Made by a program: the position numbers and the translations under genes
Notes under the pieces: generated by a model
Seen by the model: the letters and a program-made list of their open reading frames with translations, nothing else
What the model was told of the DNA's origin: nothing
Database searches by the model: none
Part shown: piece after piece, positions 45,454-57,600 of the stretch
Layout: each line of letters begins with the position of its first letter
Position numbering within the stretch: the stretch's first letter is position 1
NCBI GenBank assembly: GCA_036873135.1
Contig: JAPTYO010000018.1
Span: 8,857,503 to 8,921,502, forward strand
Reading direction: 5' to 3'
Length of the DNA stretch: 64,000 bases
Origin: Clarkia xantiana subsp. parviflora
Lineage: Eukaryota; Streptophyta; Magnoliopsida; Myrtales; Onagraceae

Positions 45454-47534
45454 GCAAAAATTAGGTAGACAATAACATTTTGAGAAAGAATTGCATACAT
45501 CAGATATCTATTAAGATTGAATCCGACAAATAATGATTCCTCAGTCATCTAAATCAACCGACCACCAGTAAACCAATAGAAGATGGCTGTAAAAGAGTTC
45601 ACATTACCGTCATTTTCAATCCAATATATCAGTCTTTTAAAACGGTTTTAATCGCAAATTACCGGGACGTGAATTTTTAAAACAACCATACCCGATCTTG
45701 GCTTTCCCAATGCCCTTTTTCTTTTGGAAAAATATTTCGATGAATTTACTCATGCATATATAATTCTACTAACCATGTAAATTATCATACGCAAGTAACA
45801 TTCATCAAACAAATCTCACTCATGCTTACGCGTCATGCGTCTAATGTTCCGAGGTACTTATTCTTGCATATATAATTCTACTTCCATGTAAATTATCAAA
45901 TGCAACTACATCCTCAACATTCTAGCATACGTGTCAAACATGAAAATTCCACAACAATCATACATATTTGGCGACTGGTTTTCGGTTTTAAAATAATGTT
46001 AAATATTAGGTGCCGATTTGCAATTCATGCTCATATTCAATTACGCAACATTCTAGACATGAATCCTAGGCATTTACAACCATCACAGCATGTCTATCCT
46101 AGTGCGCATTCCATATATTTAACCAGGGCTCCGCCCACAACATGCAATTTCCAGCTAGCTTGACTAAGTCAAGACAACAGTTCTAATCATGCATTAATAT
46201 ATATTGAATAATAAACAATTGCAATTCAGCCCACTAATTATACCAGTCCCAAAAACATGTATCTCTGAGATCCATCCCCATAATCGAAACAAGGCATAAA
46301 GGTTAGCAACCCTATGAGCACTGTGTAGTCCATTTAGAGGTTCAACAACATTTGGATTTTAAAACTTGACCACCCTATTTTATTTAATTGAATTGAATTC
46401 GGTTTTGAAAATCATTTCGGTTTGGTCCGGTTCGGTCGGGTCTGAAAATCCGGTTCGGGTCCGGTTCGGATAAATCTGGTTTGGTTCGGTCCGGTTTAAA
46501 ATCCGGTTCGGTTCGATCCGGTTTTAATTTTAAAATATGGTTCGGTCCGAACCAGTCCAATAAAAAAAATAGGGTTTGGTTCGGTTCAACACACTAAACC
46601 GGTTTGGTTAGATCCACTTAATTACCCCGGTCCGACCCGACCCGACTAGGTCGAACCGATTGAGAAAACCTGGTTCGATTTAAATCCGTCCCGGTTTGAC
46701 ATATTCGACCGGCCCAATAATTAAAATTTCAAATGTTGGGCCGAAATGTTTACTTGTGGTCCATGTAGGGTTTTAAAGTCCAAAAATATTTAACTTAGCC
46801 ACCAAGTAACATCAATTATATAAAATAATTTCCAACATATATATATATATATATATTTCAGCCAATTCAAGACATATATGTATTTACTGTCAAGATTCTA
46901 TCTATAAATCAATCAACAATAAATAAATAAATATATATATATATATATATATAAAATTCGGCACAATGTATATTATATATATTTATTTATTGTCAATATC
47001 TTAAATAGGGTAACAAATATACTAACAATATATTTTCTCAATCTTTTAGGCAATTAAATCTATCAATATTATCTTTAACCCTATTAAATATTTAGATATA
47101 TTGATAGTGATATATATTTATGTGAATCTATCCTAATGTTTCTAATTATAGATATATTGTTACCTAGATTAAAAATTAAAATATGGTAAACAATACAATA
47201 ATTAATTTCGGCCGAATTTTATTTTCTTGGTGCCTAAGAAATTAAAAAATTTAACTTCCAATTCCTTAGGGTTAGCCGAAATTAACACATAATTTAAACA
47301 AGTTGTCAAGTTTCAAGATCAAATTTGAATAAGATCTACAATCCAATGTTCGATTTTGATAAATATCTCCTTTTTCTTGAAGATTATAAACATCAAATTA
47401 ACCAAGAACATCATGAAAATTTCGGACCACCCTATACATAAAAATTCGAAAATTTTAAAATCCTTCCTTTAAAATTTCGGTCTAAAAATTTAAAACTTCC
47501 AAGAACATCAATTTATCAAAATCATGAACTCCTA
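45454..47534 (-). other. Long 5' leader of Copia G
   Basis: Noncoding, about 2.1 kb, homologous to the D leader. It contains a ccggttcggt-rich block (about 46380-46700), AT runs (46836-46857, 46930-46955) and no gene. Confidence 0.7.
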
Positions 47535-47552
47535 ACACAAGCTCTGATACCA
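47535..47552 (-). other. Primer-binding site of Copia G
   Basis: On the minus strand tggtatcagagcttgtg lies one base from the LTR, the initiator-Met type. Confidence 0.88.
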
Positions 47553-47553
47553 C

Positions 47554-48159
47554 TGTTAGATTACGAGGAGTAATAACTACAGATACTTAAACAAGGTACA
47601 TGCTAGTAATCGAAAGTACGCAGCGGAAGATTCGTACATACATTTAAGATGATCCGTAGACCCAAGATCTTCTCTGTAGGTAGTTCACGATCCTCCGGTC
47701 GGAATCCATAGAGGTTCATGTTAGAGAAGTCTTATGTGGTGCAAGCTCATAGCAAAGCCTCTGATCGATTCTTGGCACGGGTACAGATCTCTGGAGTGTT
47801 TGCTTGGAAAGCAAATTGGCACACCCTTGGTTAAGACAAAGGGTTCGGCTGAAACCTTGTGGGTTGTGGGGTTGAGGGTTTTTCTCCTTAAAACACTATA
47901 ATGATGGAATTGTGATTAACCCTAAAAATCCTCTAACACCTCTTATTTATAGGAGGAGCAAAGTGGACAAAAGTTCACTTTGCCCACTCCTATTTTTGGC
48001 CGGCCACTTATGCATTGGGAGGCCCAATTTCGGGCCTCTCATGTCAATTGGGATTTAGGTCTAGCCCAATTACCCTAATGTGACATTTACCCAAGTTCAT
48101 TAGGTAAACTATACATATTATGGACTACCAATTACGAAGCCCATCACCATATGATTACA
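47554..48159 (-). mobile_element. 5' LTR of Copia G
   Basis: It begins tgttagattacgaggagtaa and ends caccatatgattaca, then ccttat. It matches the left LTR along its length. Confidence 0.87.
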
Positions 48160-48273
48160 CCTTATATCGTTGTTGACATACCATGTCCCAACGCCTACAA
48201 ATTAGAAGATTCTCAAGGGCAACGCCTCAACAGGACTTTTAATGTGGAACACCTGAAGAAATTCTACGTCTAG
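48160..48273 (+). pseudogene. Integrase C terminus of A
   Basis: It reads IVVDIPCPNAYKLEDSQGQR and VEHLKKFYV, then TAG at 48271-48273. It is the tail of A pol, matching the B tail (YKVVGMPAPNAYKLED...EHLKKHHA). Confidence 0.85.
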
Positions 48274-48339
48274 AAATCCATTCATGTATTTCTATTGTAA
48301 TAAAGTGATGAATAAATATATGATTTCTCTCCTCTTAAT

Positions 48340-49681
48340 GTGTCCACAAGACTCCTCGACTTCTTATACTCGGCAAAGATCCAGGAGAACAGTCATAATA
48401 CTGACTCCCCCGACTTCCGAAAGTCGCCATCTACAAAGGAGATCAGTCATAATACTGACTCCTCGACTCCATATAGGCGGCGGCGATCCAGGAATTAAGT
48501 CATAATACTGACTCCCCTGACTTCCGAAAGTCGCCATCTACAAAGGAGATCAGTCATAATACTGACTCCACGACTCCATATAGTCGGCGACGATCTAGGA
48601 GATCAGTTATAATACTGACTCCCCAGACTTCTGAAAGTCGCCATCTACAAAGGAGATCAATCATAATAGTGACTCCTCGACTCCATATAGTCAGCGACGA
48701 TCCAGGAGATCAGTATTAATACTGACTCCCCCGACTTCCAAAAGTCGCCATCTACAAAAGAGATCAGTCATAATACTGACTCCTCGACTCCATATAGTCG
48801 GCGACGATCCAAGAGATCAGTCATAATACTGACTCCCCCGACTTTCGAAAGTCATCATCTACAATGGAGACCAGTTATAATATTGACTCCTTGACTCCAT
48901 ATAGTCGGCGACGATCTAGAAGATCATTCAAAATACTGACTCCCCCGACTTCCGAAAGTTGCCATTTACAAAATAGATCAGTAATAATATTGACTCCTCG
49001 GCTCCATATAGTCGGCGTCGATCAAGGAGATCAGTCATAATACTGACTCCCCCGACTTCTGAAAGTCGCCATATACAAAGGAGATCAGTCATAATACTGA
49101 CTCCTCGACTCCATATAGTCGGCGACGATCAAGGAGATCAGTCATAATACTAACTTCCCTGACTTTCGAAAGTCGCCATCTACAAAGGAGATCAGTCATA
49201 ATACTGACTCCTTGACTCCATATAGTCGGCGACGATCAAGGAGATTAGTCATAATACTGACTCCCCCGACTTCCGAAAGTCGCCATCTACAAAGGAGATC
49301 GGTCATAGTACTGACTCCTCGACTCTATATAGTCGGCGACGATCCCGGAGATCAGTCATAATACTGATTCCCCCGACTTTCGAAAGTCGCCATTTACATA
49401 GAAGATCAGTCATAATATTGACTCCTCGACTCCATATAGTCGGCGAAGATCAAGGAGATTAGTCATAATACTGACTCCCCTGGCTTTCGAAAGTCGCCAT
49501 CTACATAGGAGATCAGTTATAATACTGACTCCTCGACTCCATATAGTCGCCGACGGTCCAGGAGATCAATCATAATACTGACTCCCCTAACTTCCGAAAG
49601 TCGCCATCTACAAAGGAGATCAGTCATAATACTGACTCCTCGACTCCATATAGTCGGCGACGATCAAGGAGATCAGTCATA
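48340..49681. repeat. 107-bp tandem array in the A 3' region (first part)
   Basis: The unit consists of two ~53-bp halves, each starting ggagatcagtcataatac. One half ends in cgacttccgaaagtcg, the other in cgactccatatagtcg, both able to form short hairpins. About twelve units are present. The array continues after solo LTR H at 51604. Confidence 0.92.
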
Positions 49682-49686
49682 ACACT

Positions 49687-51603
49687 TGTCGGAGCTAAGG
49701 CAAATTTACGTTTTGAAAAACGTGAATTTTGAATAGAGTTGCCACTAGTTAATTAAAATGCTAACTAGAATCCTAAATTACCTAAGCGAATAACTAATTA
49801 AACACCTAGGTATAAAATCGGTCTAAGATCAGAAACTCGAGTTCGGGAGTTCTGTTACGAATTAATTTTTTTTAATTAGGTCATTTCGATACTCAATTCA
49901 CTTAATTGTCAATTTTATTTCTAAGTAATATCAGTTACAAACCGAGTTATAAATGAATTGTAACTTAATACGATAAACAAAATACACAATTTATGCAATT
50001 TATTTTTTAACACTTTATTAAGTTTAAATTGATTAAGTTATTTAAACAAAGCCTAGTATATAATAATATTATATGTAAAAAAATGATAAACCAGAAATAA
50101 GGTGCAGCTTTTACTTTTTTCTCGCACCCTTTTACTTAACTAATATAATATTCTACCTAATATAATAATAATAATACTGACATTACCACTTACGAAGTTA
50201 TATAGCAGTAGAGATGGAGGGGAGCTGTACGGGTGAAACCGGACCGGTCGGACCGGTTTTTTGCTTAGTTCGGTCGGTTACCTATATTTTCGGTCCGGTT
50301 TATTTCTTTTAAAAAATTCGATCAAAAAATCGTAATAGGAAAAATAAATCCATTGATAGTACGGTTTTTTCTGTTCGATTTTCGGTTTAAACCAAAAATC
50401 CAAAATTAACAATCACCGTTTAAAATTCTCATTATTTTCAAGGAATTTATCAAACCAAAATGAAAAATAGCGTCAATTAATATAATTAAATAAATTATAA
50501 AACAAAATTAGAAAAAATAATCTTCATAAGTGACTATTTTATAATTTTTGTTAACCTAATTAATTAATTATATTAATTAATATCAAGTAATATAGTATAT
50601 ATTTTACATATTTAGTTAGCATAACGGTCGGTTCGGTCCCCACGGTCCTCAAAGCTCAAAATCCGAACCGAACCGAAAAACCGAACTAGAGTAAAAAAAT
50701 CCGACCAAAAAACCAAACCGTATATTTCGGTTTTTTCGGTCCGGGTCGGTTCGGTCCCCACGGTCCTCAAAGCTCAAAATCCGAACCGAACCGAAAAACC
50801 GAACTAGAGTAAAAGAATCCGACCAAAAAACCAAACCGTATATTTCGGTTTTTCGGTCCGGACCGGTTCGGTTTTCACCGGTTTTTCAGACCAACCGGAT
50901 TTTGGTTTCACCCCTAGGGACCTGCGAGGAAGACAGGGACGAAAACGTCCGACTGAACGGGATTCGATCGGAATTTTGAATGGCGGTCCTCCTGTGGCTG
51001 TTCGGAGCGAATCTGTTGGGATGGATTAGGTGGCGTCGTACAGCAACGTGAGGTGGACTGGAATAAGGAGGCAAAGAGGTCGTAGTTGTGGCGTTGTCTA
51101 AGGAGCGCCGGTGATGGGTGGTTAAAGACGAATCAAAGTCGGAGCGGTTGCGGAACCGGCGGCAGGCAGACCTTGACGGATGGAAGGATGTGGATCGCTG
51201 GATAAAAGGAGCTCGGGCGGTGTGTTGCAGATGGAGAAGGAAAAAAAATTTACTTGCACGAATTTCAAGGAAAATGAATATTTATTATTGTTGTGTGTCT
51301 TTTTTACATGTAAAAGAGCCTATTTATAGCTAAACTAGGATCCCAAATTGGGAAAATAAAATTTGAAAAATATACACCATTAATATTCCTAAAATATACA
51401 TATATATTTATGTATTTTACCATAAATACACATAATATATTTTCTTAATATTTTACAATAAATGTGCATATACACTATCCTATTTTAAGTCAGTCATATC
51501 TTTAGCAACTTCGTGACCTTCCATATTTAAATACTTCCTTTTTTAGCGCATCACATATGACATTTTGAACGTGCTACGTGCGAACCAAAATTAGGTGTTT
51601 ACA
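49687..51603. mobile_element. Solo LTR H inside the A tandem array
   Basis: A 1.9-kb LTR begins tgtcggagctaaggcaaatt and ends aaaattaggtgtttaca. Its flanks are acact (49682-49686) and atact (51604-51608), a 5-bp duplication with one change; the array unit reads aatact there. No internal region or second LTR exists, so it is a recombination relic. Its ends resemble those of the C LTR. Confidence 0.85.
50627..50860. repeat. Tandem duplication of ~112 bp within LTR H
   Basis: Two nearly identical copies begin ggtcggttcggtccccacgg and include the aaaccaaaccgtatatttcgg block. They are rich in ttcggt and aaccg words, like the leaders of D and G. Confidence 0.85.
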
Positions 51604-51800
51604 ATACTAACTCCCCCGACTTCCGAAAGTCGCCATCTACAAAAGAGATTAGTCATAATACTGACTCCTCGACTCCTTATAGTCGGCGACGATCAAGGAG
51701 ACCAGTCATAGTACTGACTCCTCCGATTTCCGAAAATCGCTGTCTACCAGGGAGATTAGTCATAATACTGAATCCTCAACCCCTAAAAGTCGATAAGAGC
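51604..51800. repeat. 107-bp tandem array of A (second part)
   Basis: Continuation of the array after H: ctcccccgacttccgaaagt and the half-unit cgactccttatagtcggcga, decaying toward 51800. Confidence 0.85.
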
Positions 51801-51935
51801 AATAAGACGTGACTATGCTATCGAAACTCGATGGTCATCTGGGAAAAAGATAGAATGACGAATTTCGCTTCTCATCATAAAAAGGTACTCGACATAAATC
51901 GTTCCCCTTTATTATAATAAGACTAACAGCTTATG

Positions 51936-51948
51936 TCTCGGGGGCAAG
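51936..51948 (+). other. Polypurine tract of A
   Basis: The run tctcgggggcaag lies directly before the 3' LTR. Confidence 0.75.
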
Positions 51949-52782
51949 TGTTGGGATATGATTCGAGATAACCTAAGATAGATCATGATTGTTTTAGTCA
52001 AGATCTCTAAAAGATAAGACGACAACTACTCACGACCCAAATGATAAGATAAAGATAAATGATCGACGCCGGTACGAAGAGATTTCAATAACTAAGACAA
52101 AACGCCTGAAGAATGGCGACAACTCTTCTCGAAGACTCTCTCTCTTAAGGTAGGAGTCGAATCGACAACTCGGTGCTATCAAGAAAACCATTTCCTATGA
52201 GAAAGAGGTACCACCTGGCAACCTGCTTGCCGCCCCGAAGATAACCCTTTCTCCTAAAGAGGAGACACCAGTTGGCAACCTGCGTGCCATATTTTGATTT
52301 AGGGAAACCCCTCCCTCAAGGAAAAGATGAGGTGGCAACCTACTTGTCACCTAGTTAGAAGAACCTTCGACATTAAGGAATGACGAGGTGGCAACCTACT
52401 TGTCACCTACTGACACTCCACCGTCTCCCTCAACCAATCAGAGAAAAGTGGCCACCGCTACTGGACAGCGAAATCAGAGCTTAGCTGCCGCCACTTAAAG
52501 TCCGTACAATCCTTCCCTATAAATAGGGGAACACTTTTAGTACTTTATATTCTATTACATACTTCTTAAAGTATTCTCTCTCAAATTACATTACTGACTT
52601 AAGCTTCAGAGTAGAATTAATGGCAAATCTCCACCCCCTTTTCAGGTTCTTGCCCATCCAATACTCTTAAAGGAAACTACGCACCTGACGAGGTCGATAA
52701 AGATCCCTATAAGAGTCCAGCGAAGGCGAGACCGCGAAGTCCACTGCCAGGAGCTCCAGGCCATGTCATTTTGATCCCAACA
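51949..52782 (+). mobile_element. 3' LTR of A
   Basis: It begins tgttgggatatgattcgaga and ends gatcccaaca, followed by gtagg. Homologous to 165-996 with scattered substitutions, for example ggcaacctgc against ggaaacctgc. Confidence 0.88.
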
Positions 52783-52807
52783 GTAGGTTTAACATATTTT
52801 TTTAGGG

Positions 52808-53911
52808 ATAAGGGTTCCTTTGGTACCACTTTTTTGGGCAGAATCCAATTTTGGTACCACTTCTTTTTTTTTTTTGGTACACTTTTGGTACCAACGTTTT
52901 CCATTTTGTACCATTTTGGTACCTCCGCTAGAATTCCGTCCAAAATGGCCGTTAAACCCCCATGTGAGCTGCATGTGACCAAAAACTAAACTTGGTTGGA
53001 CGGATTTACCCTTAGGCATAAGGGTTCCTTTGGTACCACTTCTTTGGGCAAAATCCACTTTAAGTACCACTTTTTTTTTTTTTTTTTATATATATATACT
53101 TTGTTTTGCAGTCGGATTTATATGGATTCGATATAGAACTGTCTCATATATACATTTCCAACTTTGTTCAGAGCCCTACTTAGTAATGTTGCAACTTATA
53201 TTTTCGGTCTAACGAAAGGAAACGTCGCATCTTTAAAAGTTTATATTATTGTTGCAGAGTGTCGAAATGTTTATTCTAGAGTGCTAAGGAATGACGTATC
53301 TATTTGTGTTTATAGAAAACGTTATTAAATTCATAGTGATACTTTTCACAATACAAAAAGTTAATTTTAACGCCACGAACAAATAATTTTCTTATATATT
53401 GCACGAAATTCTAATACTTACAAATATATCTATCATACTATGCACCGCATTATTATCATATATCAACTGATACATGAAACATACATACATTACAATATTG
53501 GTTTTTACAACGACATATAAATTTCTTCGAATGTGTCAGACACAAAGTACACAAAAGAAGAGTATAAGGAAGAGTTGTATGATGACAATGAAAGTTCTGT
53601 AATTAACATAAGGTTCACTGACTGCAAAACAAAGTATATATACAAAAAAAAAGTGGTACCAAAAGTGGATTTTGCCCAAAGAAGTGGTACCAAAGGAACC
53701 CTTATGCCTAAGGGTAAATCTGTCCAGCCAAATTTAGTTTTTGGTCACGTGCAGCTCACATGGGGGTTTAACGGCCATTTTGGACGGAATTCTAACGGAG
53801 GTACCAAAAGGGTACAAAATGAAAAACGTTGTTACCAAAAGTGTAAAAAAAAAAAAAAGTGGTACCAAAAGTGGATTCTGCCCAAAGAAGTGGTACCAAA
53901 TGAACCCTTAT
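52808..53911. mobile_element. Non-autonomous DNA transposon with ~300-bp inverted repeats
   Basis: The left arm 52808-53113 and right arm 53619-53911 are inverted copies: ataagggttcctttggtacc at the left against ggtaccaaatgaacccttat at the right. Each arm holds the ataagggttc...tttgggca module twice. The ~500-bp middle is AT-rich and has no gene. Long inverted repeats suggest a MULE-like or foldback element. An 8-bp ttttttta on both sides could be the target duplication, but the T-rich context makes this uncertain. It lies in MITE M1. Confidence 0.72.
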
Positions 53912-54246
53912 TTTTTTTTATGTAAAATGTATAAAAACATGCTACAATGGTTTTACACAGCATTCCTTAAAAGTGGGATTCACCTACTTTTACGTAACCT
54001 ATTCCTTAAACTTAAGGAATGCACTATCTATTACGTAACTAACTTTTAACTAAAAATTAATGCTAATATACTATTGGTGGTTGTTGGAAAATTTAATAAT
54101 AAAATATATTTAAGGAATATATTTAAGTAATAGGATTGCAAAGCAAATATTGTTTACGTCTGTCTTAACTTTACGTATTACTTAAAATATACATAAATGT
54201 CTACGTGACAACTTTAAAGAATTCAATTTAAGAAAAACCATTGTGT
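53912..54246. repeat. MITE M1, right part
   Basis: It resumes the MITE begun at 123, continuing after A and after the long-repeat transposon. It matches the reverse complement of 59381-59797, including the ttggtggttgttggaaaatt core, and ends near accattgtg without the last terminal bases. Confidence 0.72.
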
Positions 54247-54440
54247 ATGTTTTTAAGGAATGCACTATGTTTTACATAACTAATTTTAATTATAAATTAA
54301 TTTATTTTATAATTAATGATAATATCTTATTGATGGTTGTTGGAAATTTAATAATAAAATATATTTAATGAATATATGTAAGTAATACTTGCACATCAAA
54401 TATGTTTTATGCGTGTATTAACTTTACGTATTACTTATAG
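54247..54440. repeat. Second truncated MITE-family copy (M2)
   Basis: It starts within the family sequence (ttaaggaatgcactatg) and repeats the core gatggttgttggaaatttaa. It ends about 250 bp before the host ATG, so it abuts the host promoter. Confidence 0.65.
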
Positions 54441-54686
54441 TATAGTATTAATTTATTATTTGCTGATCTTATAGATATAGAAATCAGTGGAAAAGAAAAG
54501 TAGTCTTCCTCTTGGAGCGAGCTGAGCTTTGCCTTTAAAAGAGGGAGAGACCATAACGACCATTTATTTATCTCTTTATTTGTTTCTTTCGTCTTTATTT
54601 TTGTGATCACTCACTGAACTGAATAACTTCTCCATCTCTTTAAAAACCGCCTCACGCTAATTTCACTCACTCCGCCGCACTCATAC
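54441..54686 (+). promoter_or_regulatory. Probable core promoter and 5' UTR of the host gene
   Basis: A tttaaaag box lies at about 54530, followed by purine-rich gagggagagacc and pyrimidine-rich sequence, which would suit a plant promoter and leader. No exact transcript start can be fixed. Confidence 0.4.
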
Positions 54687-57600
54687 ATGGACAAGGCAGT
54701 CATGAATCAATGGCAACCCGACCCGTTTCTCCTTTCTGGACCTCCCGACACTCCCCGTGAGCCCATGGAGTTCCTCTCTCGCTCATGGAGCTTGTCTGCC
54801 TTTGACATCTCCAAAGCTCTGCTACCTCCTCCTCCCGAGCCGGCGTTCCCAACCTCCTCCAGTGGCGGCGCAACGGCCCCGGAGGATCACTTCTCCTCTC
54901 ATCATCTGGTAGAGGCGGCCGAGAATAATAATGCTGCAGGCTTCTCTGGCAACCCCTTCTCGTTCGCTTCCTCGGAGACGTCGCAGATGGTTATGGCCAG
55001 GATCATGTCGCAGTCGGTGAAATTCTCTAACTATTATTCTATATATCTATATTTATTTCTTCCAAAATAGGACCCTACAGTAAACTTGTTGCGTTCAGAT
55101 TTATGTTTTCGTCTTCTTCTGGTATGCTTGATCTGTTTTAAATATGATTATAGAATAATATTCTTTGGAGAATATATAAAAATGAAAATAAAGAAAAGAT
55201 CGACCTTGGACTATATAGCTGCTACCCCGACAAAGAGGAATTATTGTTGAATTCCACTATCCATCCTTACTGGTTGGAGTATATATTTAATTATTACTAT
55301 TATCATGAATAAGCTTTATTGACATTAAGATGCTACCATTTAAGTAATGAATAGATTAAATGAGAAATCAAGCATTCACTCACTAATTCTGTAGCTGAAA
55401 TGCTTAGTGTAGCATGATCTATATCTTCAATATATACATACAGGCATGGGTTAAGAATATTCTGTAATGGAGAATGAAATGAAATGGTAGGTTCAAATGA
55501 TGGAAAGATGAAAATATACTTGACTAATCTGAGGTTAAATTAATACCAGTTATATAGTTTTCAAGTTAAGAAATTGTTTGTTTTATTTGAGGGGGGAGAA
55601 TTATTAAGTTGATGAAGACAAAAGAATAAGTGAGTTAGAGCACTCCAAGAAAGCAACCTTATCTGGGTCCTTTCAAATGAAGCAACCATCCAGAATCATA
55701 ATCATTACATCTTACCCTACAATACTATATAGTATAGAAGAATATTGGGGAATGCTTATACTGTTTGTAATAATAATAAATCTCCTCCTCTCTCACATCA
55801 TCATCAACTATATATAAATAGCATAATTTAGTAATATAATGATAATAAAAATAATGGGTTTCAGAGGGAGGTGTCCCCGAGAACATCAGGAAGGCTCTCC
55901 CACAGCAGTGGCCCGCTAACCGACAGCCCTCCAGAATCTCCATCTGAGATCATCGACCAACTTAAGGTACCCCCTTCCTTCTTTAATTAATTAAGGACAG
56001 AGTGCCTCTGTGCCAGTTATTTCCTTTTTGGCAGAGAAGACACCACGCTTTGGTCTGCCTGCTCTGATTCGTTTGCTAGAGGACATATATATATATATAT
56101 GTTTTACTCACTCTGTCTCAATCAAGTTACCTTGCATTTTGTTTGTTTCACATAGTGTGTGCTATACAGCAAAACATCATTATTACACTCTCCGCCAATA
56201 ACACCTCTACTGTTACTGTCATGTTTTTCTTCTTCATTATTAGTTTTTTCTCCAAAAATAAAATATTTTACATAATAATGATACTTTAGTCAATAGTTGG
56301 GTCCAAAATATTACTAGTGCTAAGCTCATATCATTTGTGTCACCACATTCTATCTTTATATTAATTGTGTGTGGACTACTATACTATGCAGTGCCTGCCA
56401 CTCCTATGTGTCAAAACTTATTAAATTTGCTAAATATAAAAATTTAACCACGCTTTCACGCATAAAGAAGTTTAAGGATAGTTGATTTAACTAGTAGTTC
56501 ATTTAACTAGTATTAACATGTATTTTTTTATTCTCCGCAGTGCCAAATTTTCTTTAAAAGAAAATAAAAAATATAATAGTGGATCTTCATAATGTTTTCC
56601 CACCTCAGGTGTGATGATGACAAATTTTGATGTATAAAGATTATTCAACCACAGTTTTCCTATAAATAAAATTAAGGTAATAAATAAATAAATAGGGAGA
56701 AAAGGTGTGTTTACTAATGAATGAATGAATTATTTATGATGATGGTGATGCAGTTTTCCCGAGGAAAGAATATTAATCAGCTAGGGAACCACTTCCAGTT
56801 CCCAGCAGCAGGCAGCGCGGCTAGCCTAGGCGGAGGTGGAGGTGGTGGTGGTAGGACGGTGGGAAGGTGGTTAAAGGAGAGAAAGGAGAAGAGGAGAGAG
56901 GATACAAGAGCACAGAAGGCGCAGTTACATGCAGCCATGTGTGTTGCGGGAGTGGCTGCATCGGTTGCAGCTATTGCAGCAGCCACAGCTGCGTCATCGT
57001 CGTCGGGAGATGAGGAGGAACTGCAGAGAGCAAAGACAGACATGGCGGTTGCATCTGCAGCAGCTCTAGTGGCTGCACAGTGTGTGGAAGCAGCAGAGAC
57101 GATGGGGGTTGACCCAGAAATGCTTAGTTCAGTGCTGGCTTCTGCGGTGAGAGTGAGGTCAGCGGGAGATATAGTGACGTTAACAGCTGGAGCAGCTACT
57201 GCTCTCAGAGGGGCAGCCACGCTTAAGGCCAGGGCCCTTAAGGAAGTATGGAACATAGCTGCTGTTATACCATCATCATCATCATCATCACTACATCCTC
57301 CTGCTGCTGCTGCTGCTGCTTCTAGTTATAATAGCAGCACTACTACTTCAAGCAGCAGTAACAGTGGTGAACTCCAGCTTCCAGAAGAGCACAACTTTCT
57401 TGGAATATGCAGCAGGGAATTGCTTGCTAAAGGCTCTCACCTTCTCAAGCGCACCCGTAAAGGTAGGTACCTACGTACCATTTTTAATTCATTCGTTCAT
57501 TATACATTACCTCTATTATGAGAAATTATTAATTCATTCATTGATTTTACAAATTTGGTAGGTGATCTTCACTGGAAGATTGTTTCTGTTTACATTAACA

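Larger units (their letters stand above)
39720..48159 (-). mobile_element. Ty1/Copia LTR retrotransposon G, inserted in A integrase
   Basis: Minus orientation, with two ~600-bp LTRs, an initiator-Met primer site at the right and a purine tract at the left. The flank ccttat occurs on both sides (39714-39719 and 48160-48165). Removing G restores WEGPY-IVVDIPCPNAYKLED in A. G is related to D in leader, gag region, RT and 3' region. Between gag and the post-integrase linker the protease and integrase are missing. Confidence 0.87.
165..52782 (+). mobile_element. Ty3/Gypsy LTR retrotransposon A (Tat type), outermost element
   Basis: A has two LTRs of about 830 bp, a Lys-tRNA-type primer site, gag and protease remnants, reverse transcriptase, two RNase H regions, integrase, a 3' tandem-repeat region and a polypurine tract. 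It is flanked by gtagg on both sides. Its own sequence is about 8 kb; the rest is Copia D, Copia G and solo LTR H with their contents. Translation continues across the D and G insertion sites. Gag and pol carry stops and frameshifts, and the LTRs differ at many positions, so A is old and inactive. The second RNase H with a YTDxSS motif and the lack of a chromodomain fit the Tat lineage. No antisense gene like that of B and F is present. Confidence 0.9.

Noticed and set aside
48340..49681. CRISPR-like regularly spaced repeats
   Set aside because: The spaces between repeated words are repeats themselves and alternate in type, there are no unique spacers or cas genes, and the context is a plant retrotransposon 3' region.
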